NCBI RefSeq assembly: GCF_024256385.1
Contig: NZ_JAMLFW010000002.1
Coordinates: 1,364,001-1,428,000 of the forward strand
DNA: 64,000 bases
Direction of reading: 5' to 3'
Source: Anatilimnocola floriformis
GTDB taxonomy: Bacteria; Planctomycetota; Planctomycetia; Pirellulales; Pirellulaceae
The position numbers and the translations under genes were made by a program. This document shows, piece by piece, positions 60,437 to 64,000 of the stretch (position 1 is the stretch's first letter; every line of letters starts with the position of its first letter). The notes under the pieces are model-generated. The model saw only the letters and a list, made by a program, of their open reading frames with translations. It was not told the origin of the DNA and did not search any database.

Positions 60437-61609
60437 TCACTGAGCTTCCCGCGCTGGCAATGCGGCAGCCGCAACGGCGGCGGGTACTTCTGGCCCGGGC
60501 GAGGGAGTGGCCTCGATGGCCTGGTAGTAACCGAGATTGGCTTCGAGCTGCGCCGGCGCCGCGGCAAACGGCGTGGCGCGATGCTCGCCGTTCGCGGTTT
60601 GCTCGACTTGATCATTCGTCAGCAGCTCGATCAGATCATCGTTCACCGGCAGCGGAGCCGTTTCGGCAACTTCGCCCGACCAGGTGTGTTCTGCGGCTGG
60701 CAACTCCAGACGACGAAGTGACAGCCGATCGGTTTGCGTGGCGATATCGCGAATGCGGAGAGCTTCGTGATTGGCTGCATTCGCTGGCGTGGCCTTGCGC
60801 TTGGTCCGCTTGAGCAGCTCTTCGGAGTTGAGTTCGATCAGGTCTTTGTCTTCGTCTGTGTCGCGTTGTTCCAGGTTTGTCGCGTTGTCTGTTGTCTGAC
60901 GCGGCAGAACTTGCGACTCTTCTTCGCGCTGCTCGCGCTCTTTGGTGGGCGAGGCCGTCGGAGTTTCGCTGTCGCTGCTTTCCGACGAGTCGGTATCGCG
61001 CGGCGTTACCAAGCCCACCGCGAGGCCGGAGAGAATCGATAGCGAGTTCCGTTCGGCATTGAACGAACTCGGCGCGCGGTTGACCACGTTCGCGGTTGGT
61101 GGTGGTGCTGGAGGCGCCACAATGCGGTTGTCGAGATCACTCGACGGCGAAGCGAGCGCCGAGACAAACGAAGTCGGCGGCGACTGAACGGACGACTGCG
61201 CAAAGGAAGACTGGGCCTGCGGAGCATGCACCAGCGGTTCAAAATAAGTCGGCTGCGAAACGGCCGGCGCTGGAGGAACGGTCACGACGAAGATCGTGAC
61301 TGTCGCAGTAACTTGATAATTGGAACTGCTGTAATCAATCGCGTCGTAGCCAGCCGATGAGTTCTGCTGGGGGAACTGCGCCTCACCGCGGAAATCATTG
61401 CGCGGGCCGCGATCGTTATTGACGGCGAAATCGCGCGAGGACATTTCCATGCGCGGCCCGCGAGAAAAATCGCGAGACAAATCACTCGCGCGATCGTACT
61501 CCGTCTCGTGCATCATGCCCTGCGGCATGCCGGCGGAGGCGAGGAGCGCGCGGGACTCAAGCTGTTCGAAGGAACCCAGGCGATGGGTTTTGCGCGGTTG
61601 CTTGTTCAT
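60437..61609 (-). CDS. LEPR-XLL-type secreted protein of unknown function
   Basis: 390 residues. The N terminus RLGSFEQLESRALLASAG matches the LEPR-XLL signature, also present in the giant protein of this window, which marks large or exported planctomycete proteins. The rest is low complexity: a hydrophobic run VTATVTIFVVTVPPAP near 100-115, proline/serine-rich stretches, a predicted coil around 200-290 with many E, D, K and R, and a proline/alanine-rich tail. No enzyme motif. It is read 16 bp after the Ser/Thr kinase gene and so probably belongs to its operon. It could be a kinase-regulated surface protein, but this is speculation. Confidence 0.75.
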   Translation of the reverse strand: MNKQPRKTHRLGSFEQLESRALLASAGMPQGMMHETEYDRASDLSRDFSRGPRMEMSSRDFAVNNDRGPRNDFRGEAQFPQQNSSAGYDAIDYSSSNYQVTATVTIFVVTVPPAPAVSQPTYFEPLVHAPQAQSSFAQSSVQSPPTSFVSALASPSSDLDNRIVAPPAPPPTANVVNRAPSSFNAERNSLSILSGLAVGLVTPRDTDSSESSDSETPTASPTKEREQREEESQVLPRQTTDNATNLEQRDTDEDKDLIELNSEELLKRTKRKATPANAANHEALRIRDIATQTDRLSLRRLELPAAEHTWSGEVAETAPLPVNDDLIELLTNDQVEQTANGEHRATPFAAAPAQLEANLGYYQAIEATPSPGPEVPAAVAAAALPAREAQ

Positions 61610-61625
61610 GTCAGTTCCCTGCAGG

Positions 61626-64000
61626 TTAGGGCGTCAGGTGAGCTGCAGCCGTGGTTTCGACGGCGGCAGCGCCTGGCAGATCCATCTTTTGCTTCGTCGT
61701 CGCCAGCAAGGCTCGATGCTTGCTCAGCAGCGTTTCGATCCTTTCCGAATCAGGAGCCAGCTCGTGAGCTCGCTCCTGAAATTGGACGGCGGCAGTCAAT
61801 TTCTCGACCGCAGCCGCATGATCGCCACGTTGCGATAGCGCGACACCCCAGTTACTGAGTGTACTGCCGTGGTTGCTGAGGAGCGAGACGTCGTGCGGTT
61901 GGCTTGCTAGCAGTTGAGTCTGCAAATCGGCTGCTTGCGCGAAGCTCGCAGCAGCCGCGACATCTTTTTGCCGCGTGAGGACCAGGCCCAAGTTGTTGCA
62001 ACTAATTGCGAGTTCGCGTTTGAGCGAAACCTGCGCGGGAGCGCGGGCGACAATCGCGGTTTGAATTTCAATGGCCTGCCGATAAGCGGCCGTGGCGGCT
62101 GGGAGTTGCTGCGAACGAGAAAGTGTCGCGGCCAGATTGTGATGCGTCAGCGCGAGTTCGCGTAGCGATTCGATCGTGCCGGCGGTCGCGCTCGCGGTTT
62201 GGAGTTGAATCGCCCGCTCGTACAAGCGAATCGCTCGGGTCGGCTCCTGCGGTGCTAACACACCGGCCAGATTGCTCAGAGCGGCAGCCAACTTCGGTTG
62301 ATATTGCGAATCGGCGGTCACGAGACTCGACCAAGCATCGACCGAACTTTGAAAAGCCGTAGCCGCCGCGGCGGTATTCTCAGCATCCTGTTGCACGAGC
62401 CCCAGATTGCTATACGACTTGGCGAGTTCGGCCGCGTACGTAGCGTTGTTTGGCGAAGCCGTGTGCAGCGCGTGTTGCGTGCGGATCGCCTGGTCTAACT
62501 GATCTTTCGCCTCGGGGAATTTATCCGACCGCCGCAGCGCGAGGGCGAGATTGTTTTGGGCGACGGCCAAGCGCTGCCGCGACTCGGGAGTTGCCTCGCG
62601 CGCAGACAACTGCTGCAGAAACCCCACGGCTTCTTGATGCGCGGCGAGCGCTTCCTGGGCTGTTCCCACTTCGTCGAGCAACGACGCCAGGCGGCCGTAA
62701 GTGATCGCGAGTTGCGTTTGCAGCGCGGGATCATTCTGGCTATCGGCGATGAACCGCCGGTAATAGTTGCAGGCCGAGAGGAGCAAGTCGCGGCGAACTT
62801 CCTCGGCGCCGGCGATTTGCGCAAGGCGTTCAGAAAGTTGCCGGCCGAAGCGATCGAGCATGTCGCGAGCTTCGCTGGCCGATTCTTGCGAACGGGCCAG
62901 ATTTTGATTGGCCCGCTGAGTTTCGCGCAGCACGAGCGCCGAGCCGATGGTAAGGCCCACGACCAGCAACACGAGCAAGCTCATCGCCATGGCTACCGCC
63001 CGACCGTGACGAGCAATCCAGCGCGAAGCGCGTTCGACCACCGACGGCGCGCGAGCCGCCGTTGGTTCGCCAGCCAAGAACCGCTGTAGATCGGCGGCGA
63101 AATCGGCGGCCGTGGCGTAACGATCGTCGCGTTGGCGACTCATCGCCTTGTGAATGATGTTGGCCAGGTCGGCGGGAATCTCTGGCCGCAGTTGCCGCAG
63201 CGGCGTGGGATCGTGCGCTTCGATTTGCCGCAGCAACGTCGCCGATTGATCTTCGCGATAAGCCGGAGCCAGGCCGGCGAGTTCGTAGAGTGTGACGCCG
63301 AGCGAATAGACATCGGTCCGATGATCGACGAGTGAACCTTGCGCTTGTTCCGGGCTCATGTAGCGGAGCGTGCCGACAAGATCGCCGGTGCGCGTGAGCG
63401 AAACTTCGCGCTGCACGCGGGCCAGGCCGAAGTCGGTGACCCACAGTTTGTTGGGCTCGCCAGTCCCGCCCACCGCAGAACCAGTTGGCTCAACCATCAA
63501 GTTCGAAGGCTTGATGTCGCGATGGACGATGCCGTACTCGTGCGCCGCGTGTAGCGCTTCGGCCGCTTGCCTGCCGAGGCGGGCGACATTTTCGAAGTGC
63601 TCGCGCGGCAACTGCCGATTGCGTTTGGCAAATCGCGATTCGTTTTGTTCTTCGATCCAGCGATCGAGCGATTGGCCATTCACCAATTGCATCGCGTAGT
63701 AATGCACGCCGCGTTCGACTCCGATGGCAAACACCGGCACGATGTGAGCGTGATGCAATTGTGCGGCGGCTTGCGCTTCGTGCTTGAAGCGGGCAATCTG
63801 CCGAGAATCGAGCACCGATGCAAACGGGAGGATCTTGATGGCGACGCGGCGGTCGAGTGAAATCTGCCGCGCTTCATACACGACGCCCATTCCGCCGCGG
63901 CCCAGTTCGCCGAGCAGTTCAAAATCACCGATTCGCTTTTCGGTGTCGTCGTCGCGTTCTTCATTGACCTGCGAGTGATCGGCCGCCTGGCCAAAGCCGG
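61626..64000 (-). CDS. Ser/Thr protein kinase with membrane anchor and TPR-type repeats, 5' end outside window
   Basis: The frame is open to the right edge; the apparent start at 63890 is the second half of the glycine loop (GELGRGGMGVVYEA), so the true start is beyond 64000. Kinase motifs in order: VAIKILPF (ATP lysine), GIVHRDIKPSNLMV (catalytic loop), VTDFGLARV (magnesium loop) and YMSPEQAQG (activation segment end). A transmembrane helix AVAMAMSLLVLLVVGLTIGSALVL follows, then roughly ten TPR-like units (repeated YxxALxLxxxxPxNxxxxxxLAxxYxNLG type) to the stop. This is a Hanks-type receptor kinase with an external TPR domain. Such kinases are abundant in planctomycetes; the ligand is unknown. 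Confidence 0.9.
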   Translation of the reverse strand, partial: GFGQAADHSQVNEERDDDTEKRIGDFELLGELGRGGMGVVYEARQISLDRRVAIKILPFASVLDSRQIARFKHEAQAAAQLHHAHIVPVFAIGVERGVHYYAMQLVNGQSLDRWIEEQNESRFAKRNRQLPREHFENVARLGRQAAEALHAAHEYGIVHRDIKPSNLMVEPTGSAVGGTGEPNKLWVTDFGLARVQREVSLTRTGDLVGTLRYMSPEQAQGSLVDHRTDVYSLGVTLYELAGLAPAYREDQSATLLRQIEAHDPTPLRQLRPEIPADLANIIHKAMSRQRDDRYATAADFAADLQRFLAGEPTAARAPSVVERASRWIARHGRAVAMAMSLLVLLVVGLTIGSALVLRETQRANQNLARSQESASEARDMLDRFGRQLSERLAQIAGAEEVRRDLLLSACNYYRRFIADSQNDPALQTQLAITYGRLASLLDEVGTAQEALAAHQEAVGFLQQLSAREATPESRQRLAVAQNNLALALRRSDKFPEAKDQLDQAIRTQHALHTASPNNATYAAELAKSYSNLGLVQQDAENTAAAATAFQSSVDAWSSLVTADSQYQPKLAAALSNLAGVLAPQEPTRAIRLYERAIQLQTASATAGTIESLRELALTHHNLAATLSRSQQLPAATAAYRQAIEIQTAIVARAPAQVSLKRELAISCNNLGLVLTRQKDVAAAASFAQAADLQTQLLASQPHDVSLLSNHGSTLSNWGVALSQRGDHAAAVEKLTAAVQFQERAHELAPDSERIETLLSKHRALLATTKQKMDLPGAAAVETTAAAHLTP

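Overview
The window looks like chromosomal DNA of a GC-rich planctomycete (Pirellulales/Gemmatales type). The signs are a DUF1549/DUF1553 gene followed by a DUF1501 gene, a DUF1559 (pilin-like) remnant, a BlaI/M56 regulator pair fused to a large C-terminal extension, two proteins with the planctomycete LEPR-XLL N-terminal signature, an ECF sigma factor overlapping a giant effector gene, and a Ser/Thr kinase with TPRs. I could not run any database search. Family calls rest on motifs read by eye.

Layout. 1-4159 (+): a 5'-truncated three-haem cytochrome c-like protein, a secreted beta-propeller dehydrogenase-like protein and a ThuA-like protein, tightly spaced as one operon for periplasmic sugar oxidation or utilisation. 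4177-8763 (-): a BlaI repressor and M56 membrane protease, preceded by two identical-format palindromes (CGTTAA-N4-TTAACG) 43 bp apart. 9005-38197 (-): one uninterrupted 9730-codon gene for a giant beta-strand-repeat surface protein with two PA14-like modules, many short beta repeats and a C-terminal RTX-type block, ended by a clear intrinsic terminator. 38652-41612 (-): a TgpA-like transglutaminase and RNase HI.

41613-44690 is the plastic part of the window. It holds an AT-rich stretch with six ATAACC direct repeats and an imperfect palindrome, an outward strong promoter with an operator-like inverted repeat but no recognisable gene, an IS1-type transposase with its terminator, a possible small RNA, a 67-codon ribbon-helix-helix gene that appears to start with ATA and sits behind a perfect 10-bp palindrome, a 5'-truncated DUF1559 gene, and several REP-like inverted repeats.

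44694-58364 (+): an ECF sigma factor whose stop overlaps (ATGA) a 3208-aa TM-FecR-VIT-VWA-TPR protein, then a DUF1549/DUF1553 plus DUF1501 operon behind a promoter with a palindrome in its spacer. 58399-64000: an orphan Imm22-like gene (+). Then, on the minus strand and read in transcription order, come a 5'-incomplete Ser/Thr kinase-TPR gene, a second LEPR-XLL protein, an aldo/keto reductase, a 92-aa membrane protein, and a leftover 3' fragment of a second aldo/keto reductase gene.

Most promising for new biology: the sigma factor plus FecR-VIT-VWA-TPR fusion, the RHH gene with its operator and possible neighbouring small RNA, the giant repeat protein, and the ATAACC/palindrome region. No rRNA, tRNA or CRISPR array was seen.
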